DNA from: an uncultured bacterium
GTDB lineage: Bacteria > Spirochaetota > UBA4802 > JAGODF01
Direction: 5' to 3'
NCBI GenBank assembly: GCA_937921485.1
Contig: CAKZSV010000007.1
Span: 141,530-205,529 of the forward strand
Length of the DNA: 64,000 nt
The notes beneath the pieces were generated by a model. That model was not told where the DNA came from, did no database searches, and was given only the letters and a program-made list of their open reading frames with translations. Position numbers and translations under genes: made by a program. Below are positions 32,925-41,178 of the stretch, in pieces (position 1 is the stretch's first letter; each line of letters starts with the position of its first letter).

Positions 32925-34395
32925 TTTAGCCATCGATCTTGGAACCACCGGCAACAGAGTGTTCTGCTTCGATGAAACCGGTCATCCAATATCGAGCGCC
33001 TACAAAGAATTCACCCAGCATTTTCCCAGGCCCGGCTACGTGGAACACGATCCCCTCGAAATCTGGGAATGCGTGAAAGGCCTCATTCCCGCAGCGCTTT
33101 CCCAGGGCGGGCTTTCGGCATCCGATGCGATTTCCATCGGCATCACCAATCAGCGCGAGACCACCGTCCTCTGGAATAAAGAGACCGGAAAGCCTATATA
33201 TAACGCGATTGTATGGCAATGCAGGCGTACCGCCGACATGTGCAATCAGCTCAAGGAGCGAAAAGTTGAAGTTCTGTTCCGCCAGCGCACCGGCCTGGTA
33301 ATCGATGCGTATTTTTCCGGTACGAAAATCAAATGGATTCTTGATAATGTCGCCGGCGCGCGCGATCTGGCCGCTTCGGGAAAACTTCTCTTCGGCACCA
33401 TCGACACCTGGATTCTCTGGAATCTCACAGGCGGAACATCACATAAAACCGACTTTACCAACGCGTCACGCACTCTCATATTCAACATAAACGAAAAAAA
33501 GTGGGACAAGGAATTACTCGGAATTTTAGATATACCGGAAAACATACTGCCTGAAGTGCAGGATTCAGCATCAAATTTCGGCGTAACAAAAAACGTGCCT
33601 GGACTTCCCGATGGCATCATGATCGGAGGCATAGCTGGCGATCAGCAGGCGGCGATGGTGGGACAGGGCTGCGTTCAGGAGGGAACTATTAAAAACACCT
33701 ACGGTACCGGATGCTTCATGCTCCTGAATACCGGCCAGCTCAGCAAGATTTCACAGTACGGACTTTTGACAACCTTGGTGTGCGATAATGTCGGAAAACC
33801 GGCGTACGCGTTTGAGGGTTCCACATTTATTGCGGGAGCCGTGGTGCAATGGCTACGTGACTACATGAAATTTTTTACAAAAAGCTCTGAATCAGAAGCC
33901 TTAGCCAGAAGCGTGGATAAAGAAGATGAAGTGGTATTGATCCCCGCATTCGTAGGCCTCGGCTCGCCGTACTGGAGGTCCGATGTGAGGGGCGCTATTT
34001 TCGGTTTAACCCGCGATACCACACAGGAGCAGATTATACGAGCCGGACTGAAGTCGATTGCCATGCAGACATTTGATATCATTGAAGCGATGCAGCAGGA
34101 CTCCGGGAAATTCATCCATGAACTCCGTGTCGATGGCGGAGCCACGGGAAACAATTATCTCATGCAGTTTCAGGCGGATATCCTCGGCATCCCGGTTCTC
34201 CTTCCTGAGGTGACAGAATCAACCGCACTCGGCGCCGCGTATCTCGCAGGCCTTTCAGCCGGTTTGTACAATAATATCGAAGAAATCGCTAAGTACAATA
34301 CTATCAAACACCGATTTGAACCAAAGATGCCGGATGAGGCCCGAGCGCGGGAGAAAAAAATCTGGAAAGACGCCATCAAAAAAATTCTTATGTGA
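32908..34395 (+). CDS. glpK: Glycerol kinase
   Basis: 495 residues of the FGGY kinase family, full length. The phosphate-binding ILAIDLGTTGNRVF is at about 6-20, GITNQRETTVLWNK near 85 and GGIAGDQQAAMVGQG near 245; the second-domain DGGATGNNYLMQFQADIL is intact. It phosphorylates glycerol to glycerol 3-phosphate with ATP. GAGG lies eight bases before the chosen ATG. No GlpF or GlpD is adjacent; the next gene downstream is a small MshEN protein. Confidence 0.95.
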   Translation: MGKKFILAIDLGTTGNRVFCFDETGHPISSAYKEFTQHFPRPGYVEHDPLEIWECVKGLIPAALSQGGLSASDAISIGITNQRETTVLWNKETGKPIYNAIVWQCRRTADMCNQLKERKVEVLFRQRTGLVIDAYFSGTKIKWILDNVAGARDLAASGKLLFGTIDTWILWNLTGGTSHKTDFTNASRTLIFNINEKKWDKELLGILDIPENILPEVQDSASNFGVTKNVPGLPDGIMIGGIAGDQQAAMVGQGCVQEGTIKNTYGTGCFMLLNTGQLSKISQYGLLTTLVCDNVGKPAYAFEGSTFIAGAVVQWLRDYMKFFTKSSESEALARSVDKEDEVVLIPAFVGLGSPYWRSDVRGAIFGLTRDTTQEQIIRAGLKSIAMQTFDIIEAMQQDSGKFIHELRVDGGATGNNYLMQFQADILGIPVLLPEVTESTALGAAYLAGLSAGLYNNIEEIAKYNTIKHRFEPKMPDEARAREKKIWKDAIKKILM

Positions 34396-34461
34396 GGCAT
34401 TCTTATACGCATCATAGCAGGACACGCGAAATCTGCAGAATAACATCATGGAGGATTTGAA

Positions 34462-34665
34462 ATGCCGAAACCACTGTTAGGCGAAATTTTGATTGAAAAT
34501 AATGTTATCACCAAGGAACAGCTCGATAAAGCAATCGAGGTTCAGAAAAAAGAGGGAGGGCTCATCGGCATTATTTTAGTGAACCTGGGCTACCTTGACG
34601 AACCTACCCTGGTGAAATACTTAGCACGGCAAGCTGAAAGGGTGGTAAAATCGGAGCAGCAATAA
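34462..34665 (+). CDS. Stand-alone MshEN-type domain protein
   Basis: A 67-residue protein that is essentially one GspE/PilB N-terminal (MshEN) domain: LLGEILIENNVITKEQLDKA then EGGLIGIILVNLGYLDEPTL and VKYLARQ. This domain normally precedes T2SS or type IV pilus ATPases, and can bind c-di-GMP. Here there is no ATPase domain. GGAGG is nine bases before the ATG. It could be an adaptor or a small c-di-GMP sensor; the LLGE and NLGYLD segments hint at the tandem motifs but one copy is too short for the canonical c-di-GMP pocket. It follows glpK by 66 bases. Confidence 0.75.
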   Translation: MPKPLLGEILIENNVITKEQLDKAIEVQKKEGGLIGIILVNLGYLDEPTLVKYLARQAERVVKSEQQ

Positions 34666-34695
34666 ACCGATTTGCCGGTAGCTGCCGGCGGTAAT

Positions 34696-35592
34696 CTACC
34701 CTATAAATTTAAACGATTCCACAAGGCTGCCGAGCACTTCAGCATTTTCCAGGCTGGTAATTTTTCCCCAGTTGTCCCGCACTTCTTCGGGAGAGATATC
34801 GCGCGATCCGTCGCCGATTTTCACTCCGGGAGCGCAAACCACCGCAGTCCTGCTAAACCAGCCGGCAGCGCAGTTGAAAATCATCCCGCTGTCTTTGCAG
34901 TCTTCGGATGAAAGATACAGAACAAGCGGGACAATTGCCTCCGCGCGAAGTTTTTTATACAGATCGGGCGGGAGGACATCTTCCGTGAGGCGGGAACCCG
35001 CCAGCGGCGCAATCGTGTTACAGGTGATATTATATTTTGCGCCTTCCTGCTTGAGGGCATTCATAAAGCCTACCAGACCCATTTTCGCAGCCGCGTAGTT
35101 TGTCTGCCCGAAATTACCGTAAAGTCCGGTACCTGATGAGGTAAGCACAATCCTGCCGAATTTTTTTTCGCGAAGAATCGGAAATGCCGCCCGTGTCACG
35201 GAGAAGGAGCCTTTCAGATTTACATCCTGCACAATATCCCAGTCTTTCTCGGACATTTTTAAAATTGTTTTGTCGGCAAGAATTCCGGCATTATTTATTA
35301 CGATATCAACCGTTCCGAATGACTCCAGAGCCGTTTTGACGATATTCTCTCCGCCTTCAATGGTCGCAACGGAGTCGAAACTCGCTACAGCTTTTCCTCC
35401 GAAAGATCGGATTTCATCCACGACGCTCTGTGCCGGCGTCGCATCACTGCCGCTTCCATCGCGCGAACCTCCAAGATCGTTTACCACAACCGAAGCACCG
35501 CGGCGCGCAAATTCAAGCGCGTAAAGCCTTCCGATACCGCGGCCGGCTCCTGTAACAATTGCAACCTTCCCATCAAAACGAATCTCAGCCAT
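34696..35592 (-). CDS. SDR-family oxidoreductase, MFE-2 3-hydroxyacyl-CoA dehydrogenase-like
   Basis: 298 residues. The cofactor motif is TGAGRGIGRLYALEF at about 13-27, NNAG at about 99, and the catalytic Ser-Tyr-Lys are in SSGTGLYGNFGQTNYAAAKMG. The insertion NDLGGSRDGSGSDATPA after the first Rossmann strand is the signature of the peroxisomal multifunctional enzyme type 2 dehydrogenase and its bacterial homologues. It probably oxidises 3-hydroxyacyl-CoA, which would add a second dehydrogenase to the FadN-type enzyme at 2.3-4.7 kb. GGAGG precedes the start. Confidence 0.88.
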   Translation of the reverse strand: MAEIRFDGKVAIVTGAGRGIGRLYALEFARRGASVVVNDLGGSRDGSGSDATPAQSVVDEIRSFGGKAVASFDSVATIEGGENIVKTALESFGTVDIVINNAGILADKTILKMSEKDWDIVQDVNLKGSFSVTRAAFPILREKKFGRIVLTSSGTGLYGNFGQTNYAAAKMGLVGFMNALKQEGAKYNITCNTIAPLAGSRLTEDVLPPDLYKKLRAEAIVPLVLYLSSEDCKDSGMIFNCAAGWFSRTAVVCAPGVKIGDGSRDISPEEVRDNWGKITSLENAEVLGSLVESFKFIG

Positions 35593-35643
35593 TGATATCC
35601 TCCAGTAATCAATTGTCTATGCCGTCATCCGTACTGCCTTTGT

Positions 35644-36582
35644 TCATCCGGTGCCGGAATCAATTCTCTTATAAAAAAGTGATGCGATTCTGAAATATAT
35701 TGTCATGGGGAATGCAATCAACACCGATGCCGCCAGCGCATACGAAACAGTAACGACTACTTTAATCATATCGACATAATCAAAAATCCTGCTGCCGTAG
35801 TCCATGAACGCGCCAATGGGATCCGGCGAGGGAGTGATTTTCCGGATGATGTCAACTGCAAAGGAGCTGAGCGCAAGGTTTTGTATGTTGCGCGGATACG
35901 CAGCATTAATTTTCCATTGTATTGCCGCAGTAATGCCGAGCGCATACCGCGTAAGATAATACATTATTGTCACCGCAAGGATGAAAGCTGATATTGAAAT
36001 TAAAAGATACAGGAGCACGTCGATCCAGTGGTATTTCAACATTGGCAGAAGATTTTTTCGAAGGTCCGTAAAAGAAGCGGAGCGCAGCACAAGCGGCGGC
36101 AGAAGCGCAATGATAGCAATAAAAAAGAGCACACACAAAATATTGCAAAAATATAAAATGCCGCTGAGAATACTCATGAGTACAGGGCCGGCGTACGGTA
36201 TCATCCCAAGAAAGGACAGCGCGGATTGCAGAAAAACAAATACGTACACGAGCAGACTCACTATCAGCACCGTTCCGATAATGAGATAGGATTTTTTGCT
36301 GATACGCAGAACAAGCGATACGATGGTTTCATGTTCAGGCGATGCCGTTGTTGCGTTGTAAACGGCAGAAAAAGCGGCAAGCACGGATGAAAGCGCAAGG
36401 AGAAGACCCATAGCTTGAACAATAGTCCGAAGCACACTCCCCGCATAAATAAAAGAAGAAATAAATACTGCTATGGTGAAGAGCAGCATTCCGAACACAA
36501 GAAAAATCCATGTGAGTATAAAGGATTTTTTTAACACGTTGAACCCGAAACCGCGAATCAATTCCTGAAAGAAAATATCCAT
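35644..36582 (-). CDS. Polytopic membrane protein, unknown
   Basis: 312 residues with about six predicted membrane helices (near 24-48, 56-80, 95-120, 140-165, 185-210 and 270-300). No known motif. The pattern of long hydrophobic segments with short loops is like DUF975/YciC-type membrane proteins, but I cannot support that. The ATG at 36582 is preceded by AAGGCGG; a GTG six bases earlier is less well spaced. It lies 51 bases upstream of the SDR gene in the same direction. Confidence 0.65.
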   Translation of the reverse strand: MDIFFQELIRGFGFNVLKKSFILTWIFLVFGMLLFTIAVFISSFIYAGSVLRTIVQAMGLLLALSSVLAAFSAVYNATTASPEHETIVSLVLRISKKSYLIIGTVLIVSLLVYVFVFLQSALSFLGMIPYAGPVLMSILSGILYFCNILCVLFFIAIIALLPPLVLRSASFTDLRKNLLPMLKYHWIDVLLYLLISISAFILAVTIMYYLTRYALGITAAIQWKINAAYPRNIQNLALSSFAVDIIRKITPSPDPIGAFMDYGSRIFDYVDMIKVVVTVSYALAASVLIAFPMTIYFRIASLFYKRIDSGTG

Positions 36583-36721
36583 ATGCACCGCCTTGATTTC
36601 ATTCAGATTCTAAGGAACGATTGGGCATGTCAAGAAAAAACTCTTATTGACGTAAAAAAGCGATGCACATCAGATGTGCATGTATTTTTTTTATCATTTC
36701 GAATCGGATGATGGATACCGC

Positions 36722-37441
36722 ATGCCTTTGTTTCGAATCATACTGTTTCAGAATCCCCTCGGCGAAAGGGTTACGAAAACCCAGTGCGAAGAAATGATGG
36801 CGTTCGAACCGCACTTCGTGTGTTTCCCGGAATATTATTTCGCAAACCGGAGGCTGGGCAATCACGGACAGACGCAGAAGAACCAGGAGCGGCAATTGCG
36901 CTACATAAAGCTTCTTTCAAAGAAATTGAACACTACCATCATTGGCGGGACGATGCCGGAGCTTTCGGATGATGCGATGTACAATACCTGTTTTGTGTTT
37001 CACAATGGCAATTTGCTCGGATATTATCGGAAGCGGAATCTCTTCTTTGCGGAAGTTGGCAAAATCACTCCCGGAAATGAATGGAAAGTCTTTTCGGCAC
37101 ATGGCGTTACATTTGGCGTGTTAATCTGCGCGGATGTATTTTACGAGGAAAGTTTTCTCGCGATGAAGCGACTGGGAGCGCGCATCATCTTTGTTCCCAC
37201 TTTTTCGCTTCGCAAAGTGGAAACCATCGAGGAGAAAATTAAACGCGACAATGAAATTTTCGTGCGCGGAGCCGCTCTTTCGCAGGCGCTTGTCGTGAAG
37301 GTATGCGGAGTGCCCTCCCCCTACAAAGACTTCATTCACGCCCGAAGCCTGATCGCCGCACCCGGTGGGGTGCTCTACCGCGTCCGTCCCGATGAAGAGG
37401 AGAAGGCAATGATCATCAAGCAAGAGGTGATGGTATCGTAG
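36722..37441 (+). CDS. Carbon-nitrogen hydrolase (nitrilase superfamily)
   Basis: 239 residues. The catalytic triad is visible: Glu in CFPEYYFA (about 38), Lys in YYRKRNLFF (about 102) and Cys in VLICADVFYEE (about 137). The family acts on amides, nitriles or ureido compounds; the branch is not clear. It has the short form without extra domains. The ATG at 36722 starts MPLFRIILFQNP, the expected first strand; the frame opens earlier without a ribosome site. It converges on the TPR gene with four bases between the stop codons. Confidence 0.85.
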   Translation: MPLFRIILFQNPLGERVTKTQCEEMMAFEPHFVCFPEYYFANRRLGNHGQTQKNQERQLRYIKLLSKKLNTTIIGGTMPELSDDAMYNTCFVFHNGNLLGYYRKRNLFFAEVGKITPGNEWKVFSAHGVTFGVLICADVFYEESFLAMKRLGARIIFVPTFSLRKVETIEEKIKRDNEIFVRGAALSQALVVKVCGVPSPYKDFIHARSLIAAPGGVLYRVRPDEEEKAMIIKQEVMVS

Positions 37442-37445
37442 TGCT

Positions 37446-38645
37446 TCATTTACTAATTTCTATTTCTCTGCCCTTTAGATATGGGGTACCTGCGGTAATG
37501 ACATCCATAAAAAGCCCCTTCACGACAACCATGTCGCCGTTTTTAATGGTTTCGCCGCATTGTTCACAGTACACCTCCGCCATGCCGGTAAATTGGTCAG
37601 TCGCGCGGTAGTCAACCAGCAGATTAAAAACAATAGCGGTTTGCCTTTTTTTGACATTTGCGGATTTACCCTTCCATTGTAACGAGTATCCCCCGTAAAG
37701 ATGCGGATTTTTCATTATTTCGGAGTAAGAAATCTCCTCCCACTGTCGATCTTCAATGGCGATGATGAAACGCTTGAGAAACGATGCGCGTTCCCGCACG
37801 GACATATTCGCATTGCTGTGTATGATTTTATTTATTTTTTTCAAAGCTTCGTTCAAACGGCCGCTTTTTATGAGCTGTTTGGATGCTCTGAAGTCTTCCT
37901 GAAGTGATTCGGAATTGTAATAATATTCAGGCTGTTTTTTCTTTGTAATTCTTTCGATAAGATCGAACCCGGAGCCATCTAAGGTTACCTGTTCTATTTC
38001 ATCAAAGCGGGTATGAAATGCAAGCTCAGCTTTCGAGCATTGCACGCGCGTGCCGCGTAATGAAAAAAAAGCGATTACGGCAATAAAAATCAACGATGTG
38101 ATTATAAAAATAAATCTTTTAACTCTTTTTGAAAAATAATTTTTTTCAAATAACGTTGGTGATTTCCGCGATATTTTTATCGCTTTCGGCGACGAAAATC
38201 GTTCGAAGAGCTTCCGGTTCGGTTTTGCAAGGGCAACAAAATCATCAATCCTTGCATTGCGCTGGAATTCCTCAAAATTTTTCACGCGCCGAAGTCGCGC
38301 AAGGGATTTTACAAGGATACGGTCTGATGGGATTTTTGCCAGAAGCTCTCCATAATATAAAAGCGCGCTTTCAAAATCAGGTGCGGCTTTCAGGTATAGA
38401 AATGCTTTAAGCTGATTGTAGAGTGGATACTGCGGCGCGATGGAGCCGGCTTTCGACATAAGCTCTTCAACTCTTGCGAATTTATTAAGCTGAAGGCATG
38501 CCATCGCACAGAGGATGATGCTGTAGGGATCTCTCGTTGATGAAAGCGCCGGGGAATCTAAAAGTGCCAGCACCTCAAGAAACCGGCCTTTTCTATACGC
38601 CTTGTATGCTTCATATACTACGGAACTGGCTGCATCACCCTGCAC
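37446..38645 (-). CDS. TPR-containing single-pass membrane protein
   Basis: 399 residues. Residues 1-130 form tetratricopeptide-like helices (KGRFLEVLALLDSP, DPYSIILCAMACLQLNKF, PLYNQLKAFLYLKAAP). A membrane helix (RFIFIITSLIFIAVIAFFSL) lies at about 178-197, followed by a 200-residue external part with two cysteines (VYCEQCGET) that may bind metal. It is the last gene of the run gspD, unknown, M24 peptidase, efp, DUF2273-like. The function is unknown. Confidence 0.7.
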   Translation of the reverse strand: MQGDAASSVVYEAYKAYRKGRFLEVLALLDSPALSSTRDPYSIILCAMACLQLNKFARVEELMSKAGSIAPQYPLYNQLKAFLYLKAAPDFESALLYYGELLAKIPSDRILVKSLARLRRVKNFEEFQRNARIDDFVALAKPNRKLFERFSSPKAIKISRKSPTLFEKNYFSKRVKRFIFIITSLIFIAVIAFFSLRGTRVQCSKAELAFHTRFDEIEQVTLDGSGFDLIERITKKKQPEYYYNSESLQEDFRASKQLIKSGRLNEALKKINKIIHSNANMSVRERASFLKRFIIAIEDRQWEEISYSEIMKNPHLYGGYSLQWKGKSANVKKRQTAIVFNLLVDYRATDQFTGMAEVYCEQCGETIKNGDMVVVKGLFMDVITAGTPYLKGREIEISK

Positions 38646-38651
38646 CGGACG

Positions 38652-38882
38652 CTACTCCGCATCTCTGTTTGTGAAAAAACGAATGAATGCCTCTGTCACG
38701 GAAATATCTTCATCGCGGCTTTTGCCGATGATAAATCCGATAAAAACCAGCAATACCACTATAATTGTCTTAACGATGCCGAGCGTAAATATCATTATTC
38801 CAACTATCAGCCCAATGCACGAGCCGATTGTTTTTCCGGGGTTACTATTGATGAGATCCTTGATGTACGTAAGGAAATCCAT
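38652..38882 (-). CDS. DUF2273-like small membrane protein
   Basis: 76 residues with two hydrophobic segments (TIGSCIGLIVGIMIFTLGIV and IIVVLLVFIGFIIGK). The GKTIGSCIGLIVG and FIGFIIGKSRDED pattern matches DUF2273 proteins, which in Firmicutes accompany Asp23 envelope-stress proteins. Asp23 is not seen here. The start ATG lies just past the efp stop codon, so it is co-transcribed with efp. Confidence 0.75.
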   Translation of the reverse strand: MDFLTYIKDLINSNPGKTIGSCIGLIVGIMIFTLGIVKTIIVVLLVFIGFIIGKSRDEDISVTEAFIRFFTNRDAE

Positions 38883-38883
38883 G

Positions 38884-39447
38884 TTATTTCTTAACCCTTT
38901 CAACGTACTCGCCGGTTCTCGTATCAATCTTAATGGTATCTCCCTGATTGATGAAAAGCGGGACTTTTACCTCCGCTCCGGTTTCCAGTTTGACAGGTTT
39001 TGTGACATTGGTAGCGGTATCGCCTCTCACTCCGGGTTCAGCATAGACCACTTTGAGTTCAACGAAAGTCGGCGGCTCAATCGAGATGGGTTTCCCTTCG
39101 TAAAATGATATGGAAACCGTGTCGCTTTCCCGTATATAATTGAGAATATCGCCCACGTACTCCTTTGAAACCGATTCCTGCTCATAGGATTCCGTGTCCA
39201 TGAACACCAGCGCATCGCCCTCATCGTACAGGTACTGCATCTGCTTGCTTTCGATGCGCACATCTTCGACTTTTTCACCGCCTTTGAATGTCTTGTCGAT
39301 GATGGAACCCCGGGTGAGAGATTTGAGCTTGGACCTCACGAACGCTCCGCCGCGCGCAGGCTTCACATGCTGATATTCAAGTACGGAATAAATATCACCA
39401 TCAACTTTGATGACCATGCCCCTTTTAAAATCATTGACCGATACCAT
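38884..39447 (-). CDS. efp: Translation elongation factor P, Arg32 type
   Basis: 187 residues with the three beta-barrel domains of EF-P (KOW-like, then GDALVFMDTESYEQ, and C-terminal TGEYVERVKK). It relieves ribosome stalling at polyproline. The tip loop reads KPARGGAFVRSK, so residue 32 is Arg in place of the modifiable Lys. Arg32 is rhamnosylated by EarP in some bacteria and unmodified in Thermus. I chose the ATG six bases after AAGGAG; two other starts lie just upstream. It lies between the M24 peptidase and the DUF2273-like gene. Confidence 0.95.
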   Translation of the reverse strand: MVSVNDFKRGMVIKVDGDIYSVLEYQHVKPARGGAFVRSKLKSLTRGSIIDKTFKGGEKVEDVRIESKQMQYLYDEGDALVFMDTESYEQESVSKEYVGDILNYIRESDTVSISFYEGKPISIEPPTFVELKVVYAEPGVRGDTATNVTKPVKLETGAEVKVPLFINQGDTIKIDTRTGEYVERVKK

Positions 39448-39505
39448 CATCAACTCCTTATTCTCGCTTATATGACATAATCATATGAAATTGGATTCGC
39501 TTAAC

Positions 39506-40576
39506 TCACTCAATAACCACGATGTCTTTGGTGAATTTTGTCAACACTTCATGGCCTGTTTCTGTTACAAGCACCATATCTTCGATTCTCACACCGCCCT
39601 TTCCGGGAATATAAATGCCGGGTTCTATTGTTATCACCGTGTTTTTCGAAAGGCGGAATGTACTTCCAGTTCGCAGCGCGGGAATCTCATGAACATCGAG
39701 ACCGACACCGTGGCCAAGCGAATGAGAGAACGACTCGCCAAAACCATGTTGCGCAATAATACCCCTCGCAATTGTATCGAGCCGACCAGCACTTATTCCC
39801 GGCCGTACCGCATCAACTGCCGCCTGCTGCGCTTCCTGCACTATCGAATAGATGTGCCGCACCGTTTCGTCAATCGTCCCGATGAAAATGGTTCTTGTCA
39901 AGTCTGAATTATAGCCTTCGAGATGGCAGCCCATATCGATGAGAAGAACATCGCCGGGTTCTATTTTTTTATGCATCGACGTAGCATAGTGAGGCATGGA
40001 GGAACCGCTGCCGGATGCAACGATGGTAGGAAACGAAGTGCCCGCACAGCCGTTGGCGCGATAGAAAACTTCAATTTCAGTAGCAACTTCCCATTCTGTA
40101 ATGCCCGGCTTTATAAATCTTAGAAGATGTTCCATGCATCGGTCGGTGATATCTGCTGCTCTTCGTAACATGGCTATTTCATGTTCGTCTTTGCGTATTC
40201 TCAGCGCGTTAACTGCATCTCCGCCGCGATGCAGCTTGATGCCTTTCAATGATTCAGCTAAAGAATAATACATGGAAAGGGTTATTGAATGTTCCTCCGC
40301 AAACATCGATTTTGTGCCGAGTCTTTTAAGCGTTTGCAGCAGGGTAGCGGGAAAACTGTCTTTTTGAAGCACGAATGAAACAGAGTGCGGAAGTATTTTT
40401 TTCGCATATTCCTCATAGCGGGAATCGGAAATAAAGACAGCTCCTGTGCCGTGAACAAGCAAATAGCCGTAGGAACCTCTGAAGCCGGTCAAATAAAAAA
40501 TATTGGGAAGGCTTGAAATGAGATACGGAAGTTTTTTCTCTTTCGCAAGAGCACGAATCAGTTTTTTAATTCTCAT
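39506..40576 (-). CDS. pepP: M24-family metallopeptidase (Xaa-Pro aminopeptidase type)
   Basis: 356 residues. The N-terminal creatinase-like domain (about 1-130) is followed by the pita-bread catalytic domain. The metal ligands are seen in LLIDMGCHLEGYNSDLTRTIF (two Asp), SHSLGHGVGLDVHE (His), and ITIEPGIYIPGKGGVRIEDM (two Glu). It cleaves N-terminal residues before proline. Its position just upstream of efp, the polyproline factor, is common in bacteria. The ATG overlaps the stop of the preceding gene (ATGA). Confidence 0.92.
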   Translation of the reverse strand: MRIKKLIRALAKEKKLPYLISSLPNIFYLTGFRGSYGYLLVHGTGAVFISDSRYEEYAKKILPHSVSFVLQKDSFPATLLQTLKRLGTKSMFAEEHSITLSMYYSLAESLKGIKLHRGGDAVNALRIRKDEHEIAMLRRAADITDRCMEHLLRFIKPGITEWEVATEIEVFYRANGCAGTSFPTIVASGSGSSMPHYATSMHKKIEPGDVLLIDMGCHLEGYNSDLTRTIFIGTIDETVRHIYSIVQEAQQAAVDAVRPGISAGRLDTIARGIIAQHGFGESFSHSLGHGVGLDVHEIPALRTGSTFRLSKNTVITIEPGIYIPGKGGVRIEDMVLVTETGHEVLTKFTKDIVVIE

Positions 40577-41178
40577 CGGCGTTGCATTTCGGTTTTTATT
40601 GTATTAATTGCTTTCTGCAATTTTACTACAATTTCATCGTTGTCTTCTGGATCGGCAAGGTCTTTATAGCGTTCCCGGTAATCCTTGATGAGCTCAAGCT
40701 TATCCTGAATGATTTTCAGCTTGATGTCCAGATAGCGGTCGCGCTGTTCGGATGTGGCAGTACCCGCCCGCACCATGCTTCCGAGCATGAGCATTTCACG
40801 CAATAAAGCGGTGTGGCGCTCTATTTCTTCTTTATCGGTGCTGTTCGGATACCATATTGATTCCGGCAATTTTTCTTCTTTCTCGAGGCGCTCCGACAAT
40901 ACATTCAATTCGCTGCGATGCGGCCCCTCTTTGCTTTCTTCAACGGTTTCTTCATCTGTCTGTTCGTTCTTTTTTTCTGAAGAGCCGAAGAAGCCGTCAA
41001 GAAATCCCCAGAAAGAAGTACTTTCGCCTGTAACAGCGGGAGAGTGCCGCTCTTCAGCGGTGCGATGAAGTGAGTTATCTGGCGCGGAATCCCTGCAGGT
41101 ACGAATAAACGCCGCGGCTACTATCACAGCAATAGCGACAATGATGATTTTGTTAAGTGTTGGCCGCATGGCGGACAT
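40573..41178 (-). CDS. Exported/anchored acidic protein of unknown function
   Basis: 201 residues with one N-terminal membrane anchor (IIIVAIAVIVAAAFI). The rest is acidic and helical, with a coiled-coil-like C-terminus (LDIKLKIIQDKLELIKDYRE). I do not recognise the family. It begins directly at the gspD stop codon (TAAATG) and its stop overlaps the M24 peptidase start, so it is coupled to both. Its place after gspD makes it a candidate accessory factor of the secretin. Confidence 0.65.
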   Translation of the reverse strand: MSAMRPTLNKIIIVAIAVIVAAAFIRTCRDSAPDNSLHRTAEERHSPAVTGESTSFWGFLDGFFGSSEKKNEQTDEETVEESKEGPHRSELNVLSERLEKEEKLPESIWYPNSTDKEEIERHTALLREMLMLGSMVRAGTATSEQRDRYLDIKLKIIQDKLELIKDYRERYKDLADPEDNDEIVVKLQKAINTIKTEMQRR

